Shown here in pieces: positions 43,433-54,973 of a stretch of 64,000 bases of DNA. The stretch comes from Symsagittifera roscoffensis. Taxonomy: Eukaryota; Xenacoelomorpha; Acoela; Convolutidae. The position numbers were made by a program, and so were the translations under genes. The notes beneath the pieces are model-generated. The model was not told the origin of the DNA, did not search any database, and saw nothing but the letters and a program-made list of their open reading frames with translations. Within the stretch, counting starts at the first letter, position 1. The number at the start of each line of letters is the position of its first letter. Location of the stretch: contig NC_087069.1 of NCBI RefSeq assembly GCF_963678635.1, positions 20,744,660-20,808,659 of the forward strand, written 5' to 3'.

Positions 43433-45357
43433 TTAAAATTTTAATTCAAACGTTTTTGCATATTTTGTGCACCATCAGAATTGAAAGTTTTTTTACAAAT
43501 TTTGTAAAAACGATCAAAGATCAGAAAAAATGAGAACCCTGTCTAAAATGCTCTAAAATTTTTTTGACCAATCATATTTTTGACTTATCACATATATAAT
43601 TACATATATTTACTGTAATCACATAATAATTTACGTCACCATTAATATCAATTTCTTGTAAATTTCTGAGATTTTTTAGTTTTTTGTTCTTTCATTGTAA
43701 TAAAATTTCGATTTCGTATTCTTTTCAATTTCTGACGGCCTCTCCCTCCAAATATGCGAAAACCTCTAGTGTGAGGAGCTTCTGGGTGTTGGCTGTTTGG
43801 TCTATAATCTCTGAATTCAGCTCCTCAGTACCGCCTGCCTCCTTAATTCATTCTAACAAGTGTTGCCCTAGTGGGAATTCCCCTTTGCGGTGTTCACTTT
43901 AATTCCTTCGGCAAAACTTTAACACCATTCTCAGTCCGATCTGCTTCTTGTTGTTTTTCTTGCAATTCCTGCAAGAACATACTGTTTCAGCGATGTCTGC
44001 GTATTCCAATTCCGGTATGTTACCACAAACTTAGTGGTACCAATTCAAAGAAGCTTCGCATTCTACCCCTTTAGTTCGATATGTCAACTTTTTCTGACAT
44101 CCAGGGCAGACTTCATTGTTATCTTAGCACAGTCAATTTTAGTACTTCTTTCATTAATCCAGGTTCGTATTCTTTGAGCCAAAAATTGGCCAGTGTTACT
44201 GCTAGGAAGGCGCCCGTTGCTAAACCGACTTTTTGTACATACCACAAACCGATGCATTTAAAGTTTACCTTACTGACTGCCAAAGTTAGTAGTTTTTTCA
44301 TAGTTTGCGAATTATTTCCGGAGGATCAATTTGCCCATATATTTTCCTCAGGTCTGTTTCAACGGCTTCCTTTAGCAGGACATTAGTGTATAAACTTTTT
44401 ACATCAAAGGAGATTATACTCTCACCAGAGTCCGTTTTCTCCAAGATCTCCCTGGCCATTTGAGTGCTCGTTTTTTGGTTTGTCCCCTCGATTTTATCAA
44501 AGTGTTTAGCCTATGTTTAACTTAGGTGGTCATATATGCTACGAGGCAAAGAAAGGACTGGACGAAATTGTGTGCCTTGTTTGTGTAATTTTGCTAAACC
44601 ATGCAGCCTAGCCGGCTGCGCCCCGTTGATCTCAACCTAATATACAGCGCTTCGCTAATCTCGTCCCTCTTTTTAATGGCGAGCACATTTTTGTTTATGT
44701 CATTTTCAAATTTTATGATCACACTCTGTTAGATTGTTCCTCTCACTAAAGCCTTCTGCCTCTAATAAATCTTTCAGTTTTTTTCTCCTATGTCTTTTTT
44801 TTCAATACACAAAAACCCACCCCGTATCAAACGGCACTGCCAGAATACCGTTGTCCTTCACATACTTTCTGGCTTTTTCATCACTTTTAACAGAGGGGGT
44901 CTCTTTCACATTCTTGGCATAATTCTTTGCAGCTGCTTCACTCTCACATAAATTTTCTCCGGGTATTCAATTTAACTTCAGTTCAGACAAAAAACTATCA
45001 ATGTCCGCAAGGAAGTGAATTTCAATAAATTTGTCTCGTACAGGATGTTTTGGTCAAAAACTGAAGACTTCCCGCAACCACTGCGGCAGTATCATTTCAT
45101 CTAAGATTCTGACTGATTTTCCATCCAAATTTTTTAATTTTCTATCCTGTCTTTCCCAAAGTTTATCAATCTTTTTCTTGTGTCGGCAGTATCGCTTCAT
45201 CTAAGATTCTTACTGATCTTTCATCCAAGTTTTTTAAATTTTCTATCCTGTCTTTCCCAAAGTTTTTCAAGCTTTTTCTTGTGTCGGATAATCAGGTTTA
45301 TGACAACACACCTTGCTTGCAGGTTCAAATAGAATTTTACCAAAGTATTTCACTTCT
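43433..45357 (-). mobile_element. Penelope-like element relic inserted in a LINE
   Basis: On the minus strand: DTRKSLKNFGKDRIENL (about 45280), a VPFDTGWVF-like block (about 44820), MAREILEKT, then SFDVKSLYTNV (44407-44375) and YVQKVGLATGAF-x3-TLANFWLKEYE (44233-44165). SFDVxSLYTNVP and the Q-x-x-G-x-A-x-G...L-A-N/D...E block are hallmarks of Penelope-like RTs. No GIY-YIG domain or catalytic D-D is found, so it is truncated. The insertion interrupts LINE RT precisely between its motif A residues. Confidence 0.7.
45084..45285 (-). repeat. 100-nt tandem duplication inside the Penelope-like relic
   Basis: CGGCAGTATC at 45084 and 45184 start two units about 90 percent alike, each coding on the minus strand for the RIENLKNLDERSVRILDE segment. 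Confidence 0.65.
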
Positions 45358-46490
45358 CATCTTTGATTCTCTTCTATCATGATATCATTCTAAACAAGCT
45401 ATCAATGCATGTGTTCGATGATGATTTCTTGTTACTTTTTTCGCCGTATCTATGTAGCCGATCACAGTGTGTTCTTATAAACTCGCACATTTCCAATTCA
45501 CGTCCTGTTACTAGTGGCGTTTCTCAGGGCAGCATCTTGTGGTCGCTTCTTTTTCTTCTTTTTATCAATGATCTGCCAGAGTGTAGAAAAATTATCAGTT
45601 GTTATTTGTTCGCAGACGACTCAAAGTTGTTTTCTATTGATAATACTTCTTTACAGCATGATATTGATTCTTTTACAAACTGATGTACTGCAAATGATTT
45701 GTCGCTCAATCAAGATTAACTCTCATTGTTTTCAAAGGCAATTTTACTCGTCATGTGATGGCCAACAACCAGGTCATAACTGTCTCAAATGTAGTGAAAG
45801 ACCTGGCTTACTTGTCTCTGATGACTTGAACTGGATGACACATATCAATAAAAAGCTGTTATCATGTAACAAGTCACTTTATTTTATCAAACGCAATTTT
45901 TCTTTCACTGTCTCTCAATCCACCAAGCTCATGTTTGTTATCTTGTGTATCAAGAGTATCATTTTTTATGCATCCCCTGTTTGCTTTCCTTTATTATGTT
46001 TTGTCCGAAAACTTGAAAATTTCAATCGAAAGTGTCTTAAATGGGTTATCGGTTCAATACCCTATAAAGACCAGTTATTTCTCACGGAAAATCTGCCTAT
46101 CTGTTATCATCTTATTTTCAACGATGTGTTACTGTTCTACAAAAGGTTTCTTGGTTTTACAGAGCTGCCGTTTTCTGCGCATTTCTTTTTTAAGGTATCC
46201 ACCAGCCTGAAGACCACAATCCTCTGCGCAGTTCAAACAGCAAAAAAGTGGCAGACCAAGAAGTTTTTCTTTCATCGCGTTGAGAAATCCGTCAACGAGT
46301 TGTTCCGTTTTGGTGTAGACATCTTCGCTCCCCTCGCGACTTTCAGGAGAAGAGTCAAGGAACTGTTACAATTTTTGATCAACTGAACTCTTGTTTATGG
46401 TTCTTGAAGTGCACCTGTTCAAAGTGTCGATATTGACTTAATAATTTTGTTTTTATTTTTGCCTTAACTTATTCAAGTGAAATATTTCTT
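45358..46490 (+). pseudogene. LINE RT, 3' piece and 3' end
   Basis: The frame resumes F-D-S-L-L-Y-H-D-I-I-L-N-K-L, then VTSGVSQGSILWSLLFLLFINDLP (motif B, 45510-45580) and YLFADDSKLF (motif C, catalytic F-A-D-D, 45603-45635). RT thumb/C-terminal sequence follows, with a long open overlapping frame to 46386. The 3' tail ends ...TTTTTGCCTTAACTTATTCAAG... and an (ATC)n run. Stops occur after motif C. Confidence 0.75.
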
Positions 46491-46513
46491 TCATCATCAT
46501 CATCATCATCATC

Positions 46514-46563
<50 letters not shown>
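46491..46563 (+). repeat. (ATC)n microsatellite, LINE tail-like
   Basis: About 24 TCA units with one TTC interruption. The 35 nt on its left and all of the right flank are shared with the second (ATC)n run at 61044-61096. Confidence 0.9.
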
Positions 46564-47262
46564 TGTCAAAGATGAAAAAATCGGTGAAGCTGCGAAAATC
46601 TTCGAAAATACAGGAATCACTATAAAGGCAGGCGCCCGAGTGCTTGGTTCAGTTATCGGAACAAAATCTAAATGTAGAAAATTCCTCGAGCTCCAAGAGA
46701 ATGAGCAAATCAAAATTTTGAAAAAACTAACGAAAACCGCAAAAACCTCCCCCAAAACGTTTATGTCTGCTACTATAGAGAAGTTCAAAAAAAGCTTTCA
46801 TCTAACCAGGACAACACCTAACAAGGGGAACCTCTAACTGGCTTAAATCTTGACCACAGAGCAAATACAACTTCAATCTTAATCAATCAGAATTCAGAGA
46901 TGGATTTTCTTTAAGATACGTTGTATTACTTAAGATATGATGCACGTGTTGCTAAATTTAACTTGACATGTGCTACACTGCGAAGGGCGGTTACACACAC
47001 ACACAAGACACAATGAATTGAGAGACATACTCGCAAACATCGACAACGAGGTTTGCCATGACGTCGACATTGTGCCGCAACTTCAGCCGTTGCAAGGCAA
47101 AAGCTTAGCCGACAATTCAACTATAACTGAAGTTGATTACAATAAAGAAAACGGACTCTGGTTCGAAAAAATAGTCCAATGTTTCTCAGTTTTACTCTGG
47201 GACGTCGCAGGGAGTCTGTGCTTTAAATTCCTCGAGTACTCGGTTCTTTGTGGAATGTATTG
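46564..47262 (+). pseudogene. RT C-terminus plus endonuclease-like tail, copy 1
   Basis: IVKDEKIGEAAKIFENTGI, GARVLGSVIGT and LKKLTKTAKTSPK form an RT thumb-like region. RHNELRDIL and VPQLQPLQGKSL follow a degraded Cys/His cluster (CACG...H...C in copy 2). The layout (Cys/His cluster then D-A-R-L-D-I...F-F-D-V) resembles a PD-(D/E)XK restriction-like endonuclease. It begins exactly at the (ATC)n run, so it is 5'-truncated. Family is uncertain: an R2/NeSL/Hero-like LINE or a related RT group. Confidence 0.5.
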
Positions 47263-47289
47263 ATTAAAGAAGTGACAGTTCTCTTCATG

Positions 47290-47965
47290 GGTGTATCTGA
47301 GATGTTTCAGTCTTAGCAGTCAGGATAAATTTGACGTAGCAGAACGTGCAGTTTTCTCTACATTTGGTTTGAACGTCAGTGAATCCAATGTTATCCCAAG
47401 AAGTCTGACTTCTGACACCTGCTCTATGTTGAAAATTGGAGGAACCGCTTTCCTAGATTTCCTGAATTCAATAATCATTTCTTTGAATTTAGAGCTATTC
47501 AGGTGAAGATTACCATCCAAATCATTAACACTGATATCGTTTGCTGAAATACCATAGAATGTGGGTGCGTCAACTGTTACGTGTGGAGCTCCCTGGTTAG
47601 TTTGCATCACTTGTGAATTTCACTCAAAAAATCAAGTAAAATGACACCTGTTCGTAAGGAAATCTGCAATCCAGTTGACAATAGATGCATGCAAGGTTGG
47701 TTTTAGCTTTGTTAGCCAACGCCAGATACTCTCATACGAAACTGTATCATATGTTTTACATATATCTAGAGTAAAGGGGCGCACATAATCATTGGTTTGA
47801 CAATGAAAACTGATGTCATTCAAATTTTTTATGCAAGCCCCAGAAGTAGACCCTCGTGGTCGGAATCCAAACTCTTGGTTACTAACTGACGACACGTAGG
47901 ACGGCTTGACAAACACGTTGACAACGATCCGTACAAAGCACCGAGCAATGATATCATAAACAGCC
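47290..47965 (-). pseudogene. LINE RT relic (minus strand)
   Basis: EFGFRPRGSTSGACIKNL (about 47875), FTLDICKTYDTVSYESIW (motif A, 47785-47735) and ASIVNWIADFLTNRC precede a C-terminal part. That part is LHLNSSKFKEMIIEFRKS and VRLLGITLD (about 47515-47390). Motif C is missing between the two frames. CR1/jockey-like. Confidence 0.7.
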
Positions 47966-49140
47966 TTAAAAACAGTCGGGAATCATTCGCCGAGTGGCAA
48001 CAAAGTCGATAAAATTTGGGTCGAAAATTATTGAGCCGAAAACAAAACTATTGTTATAAAAAAACGTCATGAGCTTTTAAAAATTTTTAGATTCCATCTA
48101 TACTGAAGCAAAAAATTCTATACAAATAATTTTACCCTCAAATTTCGCAATTTATGTTGAATAGACCGAAATAACAATCTGTTGAAATAATCGGAAAAAT
48201 GAAAAAAGAAATTGCGGCAAATCATGTTTTTGGTAAAATTACAAAGTACTGAATTTTCTTTTATTATATAAAACTGTTTAAATTTGAACAAACCCCATGC
48301 TTTAAAAAGTAAGCCAAAAAACCTTACCAGATAAGAAAATATGCGTTTTGAAACATTCTTTACCGAATTACTCTTGTAGTCTTATTTGAATTTCTTGAGT
48401 TTGAGCATGTGAGAAGTTATATTTTCCATTCCTACTAAAATGACCACTCTGTGTAACACATGTTCTAGAAAGTAGGCCGAAAAAACCCTATTAGTTAAAA
48501 AATAGCGTGTCAAAAAAACGGAAAAAAAACGACAGAAAGTAGGACAAAAACCACGAACCAGAAAAAATGAGAACTTTTTTGGAAAAAATAAATGCAAACT
48601 GAAACGAGCTTTACCTGATTTTTATTTAAATTATTGAAGTTTTAGTTAAATTTTCAAGAAACTGAGCATGCCAGAAGATGAAGGACTCCAGATATGAAAT
48701 GTCATGTGAACAAAATTGTTTACGGGAAAAAATTTAGTACCCGATTGCAGTACGATTGCTTATCGCAGGGTCAATGAAAAATTAAATTGTGAAAACTACT
48801 TAGTTTCACTCCAACAAAACTAGTTTTGTATTCCCCTAAACTTCAGTGTCTCGGCGCCACCTGTAGACAAACGTCAGAACTGGTTGACAAAAAAAAACGG
48901 ACTTCGTCAAATTGTACCAGAGTGGGGAGTTTTTGGGCCGATAGGGGTTGAAGATTGTAGGATAAGCATTTTTTCATATATGGAAATTGTAGGATAAGCA
49001 TTTTTGATCAACCCGGGTATCTACAATTAAAGAAAATGCTTAACCGTTCTCAACTCAATCAAGATTTTTTTCGATGTCTTGACCAAAAACAATGTGAGCT
49101 ACTTTTTTCAAATGCTCGAGCAAAATAACCACTGGAAAAC
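47966..49140. other. No gene recognised; one MITE fragment
   Basis: AT-rich with no coding frame. A partial palindromic unit (CATATATGGAAATTGTAGGATAAGCATTTTTGATCAACCCGGG) at 48975-49018 relates to the cluster at 26.6-27.7 kb. Confidence 0.4.
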
Positions 49141-49945
49141 ATGTAAGTATGTGTATGTATGTATGTATGTATGTATGTATGTATGTATGTATGTATGTAT
49201 GTATGTATGTATGTATGTATGTATGTATGTATGTATGTATGTATGTATGTATGTATGTATGTATGTATGTATGTATGTATGTATGTATGTATGTATGTAT
49301 GTATGTATGTATGTATGTATGTAGGTATGTATGTATGTATGTATGTATGTATGTATGTATGTATGTATGTATGTATGTATGTATGTATGTATGTATGTAT
49401 AAATGTATGTATGTATGTGTGTACGTATGTATGTATGTATGTATGTATGTAGGTATGTATGTATGTATGTATGTATGTATGTATGTATGTATGTATGTAT
49501 GTATGTATGTATGTATGTATGTATGTATGTATGTATGTATGTATGTATGTATGTATGTATGTATGTATGTATGTATGTATGTATGTATGTATGTATGTAT
49601 GTATGTATGTATGTATGTATGTATGTATGTATGTATGTATGTATGTATGTATGTATGTATGTATGTATGTATGTATGTATGTATGTATGTATGTATGTAT
49701 GTATGTATGTATGTATGTATGTATGTATGTATGTATGTATGTATGTATGTATGTATGTATGTATGTATGTATGTATGTATGTATGTATGTATGTATGTAT
49801 GTATGTATGTATGTATGTATGTATGTATGTATGTATGTATGTATGCATGTTTAAATGTAAGTATGTTTGTATCTATGTATGTATGTATGTATGTATGTAT
49901 GTGTGTATAGATGTATGTACGTATCTTTGTATATATCTATGAGCG
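49141..49945 (+). repeat. (GTAT)n tetranucleotide microsatellite, about 0.7-0.8 kb
   Basis: About 180 GTAT units with few substitutions (for example GTAG at 49321 and 49451, AAAT near 49401) and a degenerate right end from 49845. All long frames through it (repeating MYVC or THTY-type peptides) are artefacts. Confidence 0.98.
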
Positions 49946-49964
49946 ATTTTTTTTGATATATATA

Positions 49965-50520
49965 AAAAAAGGCTCAAAAAACCACTCAAGATTTGAGCGG
50001 TTCGAGCGGTTTTTTTAGACAATTACGCTCAAAATCTTGCTTCTAAATGAGAGGTTTGAGCGGTTTTTGAACGGTTTATCTAAAAAAACCCGCTCAACAA
50101 CCGCGCAAGATTTGAACGGTTTTGAGCGTTTTATCTATAAAAACGGCTCAAAAACCGCGCAAGTTTGAACGGTTTTTGAGCGGTTTATCTAAAAGAAAAA
50201 CGCTCAAAAACCGCGCAAGATCTGAGCGGTTTTTTTAGATAAACCGCTCAAAACCGTTCAAATCTTGCGCGGTTTTTGAGCGGTTTTTTTAGATAAACCG
50301 CTGAAAACCGTTCAAATCTTGCGCAGTTTTTGAGCGGTTTTTATAGATAAAACGCTCAAAACCGTTCAAATCTTGCGCGGTTGTTGAACGGGTTTTTTTA
50401 GATAAACCGTTCAAAAACCGCTCAAACCGCTCACTTTGAAGCAAGATTTTGAGCATGATTGTCTAAAAAAACCGCTCAAACCGCTCAAATCTTGCTTCAA
50501 ATTAGGTGAAAAATCTCGAC
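49965..50520. repeat. Large hairpin with tandem ACCGCTCAAA units in both arms
   Basis: About 60-nt units (AAAACCGCGCAAGATTTGAACGG..TTTGAGCGGTTTATC) repeat several times from 49970 to 50225. They repeat again in reverse complement from 50240 to 50500, with a centre near 50236 (GAGCGGTTT-x8-AAACCGCTC). Each unit is itself partly palindromic. The outer ends read TCTTGCTTCTAAAT and CTTGCTTCAAATTAGG. Related to 40044-40440. Confidence 0.75.
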
Positions 50521-50890
50521 TCGGGGACGTTTTAAAACCTGAAAGTGTTTTGGTCATGTTCACTTACAGTTTTTTTATGGGGGCCTCATTTTTTTTATTC
50601 AGCTTTCGAATTCATAATACATCCTTCTACAAGTCAGTTAAAATAAAACTTCGAAAACATTTTTTGATTAATCATAATAATTCTAAATACCACTAAAACT
50701 AACATGGTTATCATTTAAAATTTCTGAAGCAAATAACTCATTGCCATCATAATAATTATCATCACAAGAAACCACAATTATTATGATTATTGTGATTATC
50801 ATTTTTACCATTATAATTATTATGATTAGAAAATTAATCTATGCACAGCAAAATATCGAAACTTGGCTATTCAAAATCGACTAATAGTTT
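50521..50890. other. AT-rich, no gene recognised
   Basis: Only a short ORF extending out of the hairpin is seen; an ATTATNATTAT quasi-palindrome lies at about 50740-50825. Confidence 0.4.
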
Positions 50891-50896
50891 CTATCT

Positions 50897-51009
50897 AGTA
50901 TGTCATTATAGCAATAGCTGAGAAAAAGGCAAAGTATAGCACTGAGACGGAACTAGTTCGGGTGTGAAGCGTAGCCATCGAATGAGCTGGCTCAGTTGTT
51001 GTACCACCT
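50897..51009 (-). CDS. Possible terminal exon, hydrophobic C-terminus (host)
   Basis: On the minus strand a TTTATTTCAG acceptor (ending at 51010) precedes a frame encoding GTTTEPAHSMATLHTRT, then a hydrophobic end (SVSVLYFAFFSAIAIMTY) and a stop. The short hydrophobic tail right before the stop suits a GPI-anchor signal or a last membrane helix. It is on the same strand as, and about 350 nt downstream of, the small membrane-protein ORF at 51366-51683. No clean splice joining the two was found. Confidence 0.25.
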
Positions 51010-51365
51010 GAAATAAAAAAGAAACTTATTCAAAAACTACGCTGTTTACTTTCTCAAGACACGCAGTCGCAGAATTACAAGAATCATCACGCCACGCCGT
51101 TCATACAAAAATTATAGATTATGTTATCTTAGAAAAGACACTTAACATCTTTTTTAAGTGAACTAATGGTATTTTAGAGTCCAAATGTAGACTTCTTCTG
51201 TCGAAAAAAGTTATTTATACCAGCTTTTTCAAATTCTTGTTTTTATTTCTTTTTCTCTAAGACCAAAATTCTTACATCGCAGATAAAAAAGTGACAAAAA
51301 AGAACGCAGATAAAGCATAAAATTAGTTTTTACTAATAAAGTTGGTTTTTATAATTAATTTTTAC

Positions 51366-51683
51366 CTAATTTGATAAGATGAGTTCGTTTGGCATGGTGG
51401 CATTCGGAAGGCCATACCATATTCCATTAGACAGGTACCCACAGTCCAGCAGAGCCACGATGCATTGTCCATGACTATGGTCCTCTAGCAGCGGAAGTTG
51501 CATTGGCTCATGATTCGCCTCCGGGCTGGATACTCTGATCACTTTTCCGCCTTTTCCAGACTCATGTTCCAGATCGACATCCTTATCTTTTCTCAGCAGT
51601 TTCAGAACCATTTTCAGACCTATGATTCCAATGATTATCGCTGCAAATGTAATCAGAACGGAGTATACCAAAAGATCGGACAT
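51366..51683 (-). CDS. 105-residue single-pass membrane protein, host
   Basis: ATG at 51683 has a good context (GAAGAAATGT). Residues about 5-29 form one transmembrane helix (VYSVLITFAAIIIGIIGL), followed by a basic stop-transfer stretch (KLLRKDKD). A polar domain rich in G, E, H and P ends LILSN with TAG at 51366. Balanced codon use contrasts with its AT-rich flanks, suggesting a real gene. The GTAAAA after the stop may be chance. I do not recognise the family; topology (short extracellular N-terminus, cytoplasmic C-terminus) is inferred from the positive residues. Confidence 0.45.
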   Translation of the reverse strand: MSDLLVYSVLITFAAIIIGIIGLKMVLKLLRKDKDVDLEHESGKGGKVIRVSSPEANHEPMQLPLLEDHSHGQCIVALLDCGYLSNGIWYGLPNATMPNELILSN

Positions 51684-51731
51684 TTCTTCAGACTAGGATT
51701 AGTTTTAGTCAGTTTGTGTTTTTTAGAATGA

Positions 51732-53870
51732 GAAAACTGGAGGTTTTGCAAATGGAAAAAATGAATCTAAGACAACTGAATCTTGAAATGACAGCAATGA
51801 AAGTGGGATATGCAAGTTTTTGAAAGATGAAGTTTTTCCTGATTTTGATGACGATGGTGTTGACTAATTAATCCCTTGCTTATTTAAATTATAATTCGGT
51901 GTCAATTGACAGAAGGGTTGCTAAATAGAAATAATGTTAGAAAATACTGTGAAAGGTTTGACTCAATGAACGTTGAACTATCCTTTTCTCTTCCCATTCC
52001 TCCTTATTGAAACTAACTCTATAAAGAAACTATTTTTCCTCTTTTTTTAGCAAATGATAATCAAAACTGATGCGTTAGTATTGAATTTGTTTAGTTCAGA
52101 ACACTTCGGCTAAGTGGTAGAAAAAATGATTTCGAGGTGGTGATATCTATCTTGTGAAACAGGCGAGAGTGGGCCTGACTTTATAATAGCGAACTAATGC
52201 ATTCGCACAAAAAACAGCAACACATTTTTTTTCAGAGCCGAAAACTTTTAGTTTTAATCGAAAATCATCTGTTCAATTAAAAAACAACAACGCCTAACTA
52301 AACGCTGATATTCAGCTAATGCAGTCGCACGAACAAAGTCAGACGGGTTTGTAAACTTCACCTTATATGTCAGTTAGATTTCAGTTTTGATCAAAATCAG
52401 GACACTCTGAGTGGAAAACCATTGACGAAAAAACTAAAAGACTAACTGGATCAATTACTTGGGACTACTTCTAAGTGCAGGTTGCGAGCTCTGATTCTGT
52501 TAGTTTTTCCTCTGAAAAAGACTTCATTCATTTCAGTGAAAAACTAGGGAACTTTCGGTTATAGGGCCCAGAGCTCCCAAGTCTTGAAATGATAAAACAA
52601 TTATTCGGAAAAGATGTGGAAAAAACAACATCGGACAGAGTAACCAATCTTCTCAGTATTAATGTTGAAGGTTAAGTGGGGGGAGAGGGGGAGGGGGGGA
52701 GAGGGTGCATGGCTGACCCCATGTACATGTATTAAGATAAGTTATAGAATTCTGGTCAGCCATGCTGTGTATTAAGATTGGGTATTATAGAGTCTACAAT
52801 GTATTATGATATGTCTATTTAAGGAGATTGTTCACATGGACATTAAGTCGACCAAAATTTCTATCCATTTGTCTCGAAGACAATTTTTTTTAAAAATATA
52901 TGTCTTCAAACCGATTACCCCTGTTATTTCAGCACTTAGCCGAACCTTACTGAAATTGTTTTTCAGCTGACGATATTTGAGAAAAGGCTCGTTGAGCCTA
53001 ATTTTTTTATGCTGTAATAACTGTTAGAAAAATTCAACTATTAAATTTTAAAACTATGTATTTCTATGAACTTCATCTCGCCCAGTGGATCTCATCGAGC
53101 GCTTAAATAGAAAAATCCTTGAGAATTAGAATGGGCGTCAGTCAAAGATCAGTTTATATAAATATTCATTACAAAAAACATCAATATCGCAAAAAAAGCA
53201 AAAAAAAGTTTCAATTCTTTCTTATATAACATGCAACATTTTTGAAGGAGGAAGTTGTTTTGAAAAACAAAATCGTAAGCTCAAGTTAACTTATGTCGAA
53301 ATGAAAATTTCATGGCATTAGATGTATATCCTACATTTTTAAATAAACTTTCTATTTTTCTGATGGTTTGAGGAAGTAGGAGGTTAAATATAAGAATCTT
53401 CTTTTTTTTGGGCCTCCAAAACTCTCCAATACTTCTCTGAAGAGAGCACAATGATACAATTTAAAAACAGTACAATTTTTTTTGTCATTCATGTATTCGG
53501 TTGTTAATTCAAATTTTCGTTTGAATAAATAGCTCGTTAAGGACATTTTTGAAGTTTTTCATATGGAATCAAGATTTGATTTGTAAGTTTTCTCGTAAAT
53601 AAAAAAGCCATACTGTATCATGAATTGGGCATATGATTTGTCAAAATCAAAAAACTTTGATTTGGAAAAACTTCAAAACATTTAAAAACCTATCCGCAAA
53701 ATGAAAACATTTTTTAACAAATCCATCAATAAGCAGTTTCAAGCTTAGTTTGTGGTCAATTTTTGATTCCTAAGTATTTATTAGAAGATTGATCGTTTGA
53801 ACAAATAATTTACAATTTTGGTTCAGCTTGATTGTTAAACCTTTGTTTTATCTATAAAATTTTATGTCGT
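51732..53870. other. No gene recognised
   Basis: AT-rich. A G/A-rich tract lies at 52677-52707, and an inverted pair CATGGCTGACC...GGTCAGCCATG at 52710-52766 can form a hairpin. Confidence 0.4.
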
Positions 53871-53884
53871 ATCATCTATCGAAT

Positions 53885-54480
53885 TCAAAATTTGACACAA
53901 AAAATTATAAGTGACTCATGCTTAAATTGGTTTTGATTTTTACAGGCTACAGCGAGATCATTTATGAAGGACTGGTTTTGGTTTTTACAGACTATTGGGA
54001 GATCATTTATGAAGGTGAGTAAAAGTAGCCGCCCTAGTTTTGATCCTTGCCGAACACCACAGATTAAAAATCTCCTTTGGAGATTTTTGATTATCAAAAG
54101 CATCAAATTGCTTACAGCTTGTTAATTAGCTTTCAAGAAAATTCTTAATATTTCCCTTTATTCTATATTTTCTAAGTTAAGCATGAACCACTTGTGATTT
54201 ACTGTGTCAAATTTTGAAGTCGATAGAAATTGTTTTTCCAGAAAGACTTTTATGAACAATTAAACAAATAAATTTTGAAAAATTTACTACGACTGAATCA
54301 TTGCAGCAGTTTATTCTAGGTTGAAAACTCTATTTTTCCGGTCGAGGTATATTAAAATTTTTAGAAAATTTTAACGTATCAACATTTCATATCATATAAG
54401 CAAAATTTAGCTTTACTTTCCTAATCAAAGTCTTTGAGTTCCAGCAAAACGGAATAATGATGACTGATTAAAGTATTCAA
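53885..54480 (-). pseudogene. LINE RT fragment (minus strand)
   Basis: FDTVNHKWFMLNLENIE (about 54220-54170) is RT motif A (D-x-V-x-H). ICGVRQGSKLGRLLLLTFINDLP (about 54060-53995) is motif B/intermotif. FINDL-x-CKNQNQ is duplicated at about 53995-53945. Motif C is absent. Confidence 0.65.
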
Positions 54481-54530
54481 AGTTACAGTCTTAGTGAAAT
54501 TTGTTTTATTAGAAACATAGTCAATAAACT

Positions 54531-54973
54531 ATTTACTTTTATGTATTATACTAGTAGATGTTACCCAACTTATCTAAAGCTGCTTGAAATTTTTCAAAAT
54601 AGCTCCCCTTATTTACTTTAGTTTTTTAAAATGGTTTTCAGCACATTGTAAAATATGTTCTTTAGAAAAAAAACACTCTCAGCTATTAGAACTCATAACT
54701 GAACTAATTTTTTGACTTGCAAAATAGTGCTTCCGGAGATCCAGGTGACCATTTACTTGTATGTGTTATACTAGTAGATGTTACCCAACTTATCTTAAGC
54801 TGCTTGAAATTTTTCAAAATAGCTCCTTTTATTTACTATAGTTTTTTAAAATGGTTTTCAGCACATTGTAAAATATGTTCTTTAGAAAAAAAAACACTCT
54901 CAGCTATTAGAACTCATAACTGAACTAATTTTTTGACTTGCAAAATATTGCTTCCGGAGACCCAGGTGACCAA
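54531..54973 (+). repeat. 220-nt direct tandem duplication
   Basis: ATTTACTTNTATGTNTTATACTAGTAGATG starts two units (about 54531 and 54751) more than 95 percent alike, each ending CTTCCGGAGAYCCAGGTGACC. No coding content. Confidence 0.85.

Noticed and set aside
45514..46386. 290-residue ORF treated as an independent gene
   Set aside because: It overlaps LINE RT motif C and thumb in another register and represents the frameshifted continuation of that LINE.
46453..46788. Minus-strand ORF with a poly-methionine run
   Set aside because: It is the reverse reading of the (ATC)n repeat; the plus-strand RT relic explains the region.
49079..49942. Several long ORFs on both strands with MYVC or THTY repeats
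   Set aside because: They are pure translations of the (GTAT)n microsatellite and have no coding support.
49965..50520. CRISPR-like array
   Set aside because: The repeats are inverted about a centre, have no unique spacers and lie in eukaryotic DNA.
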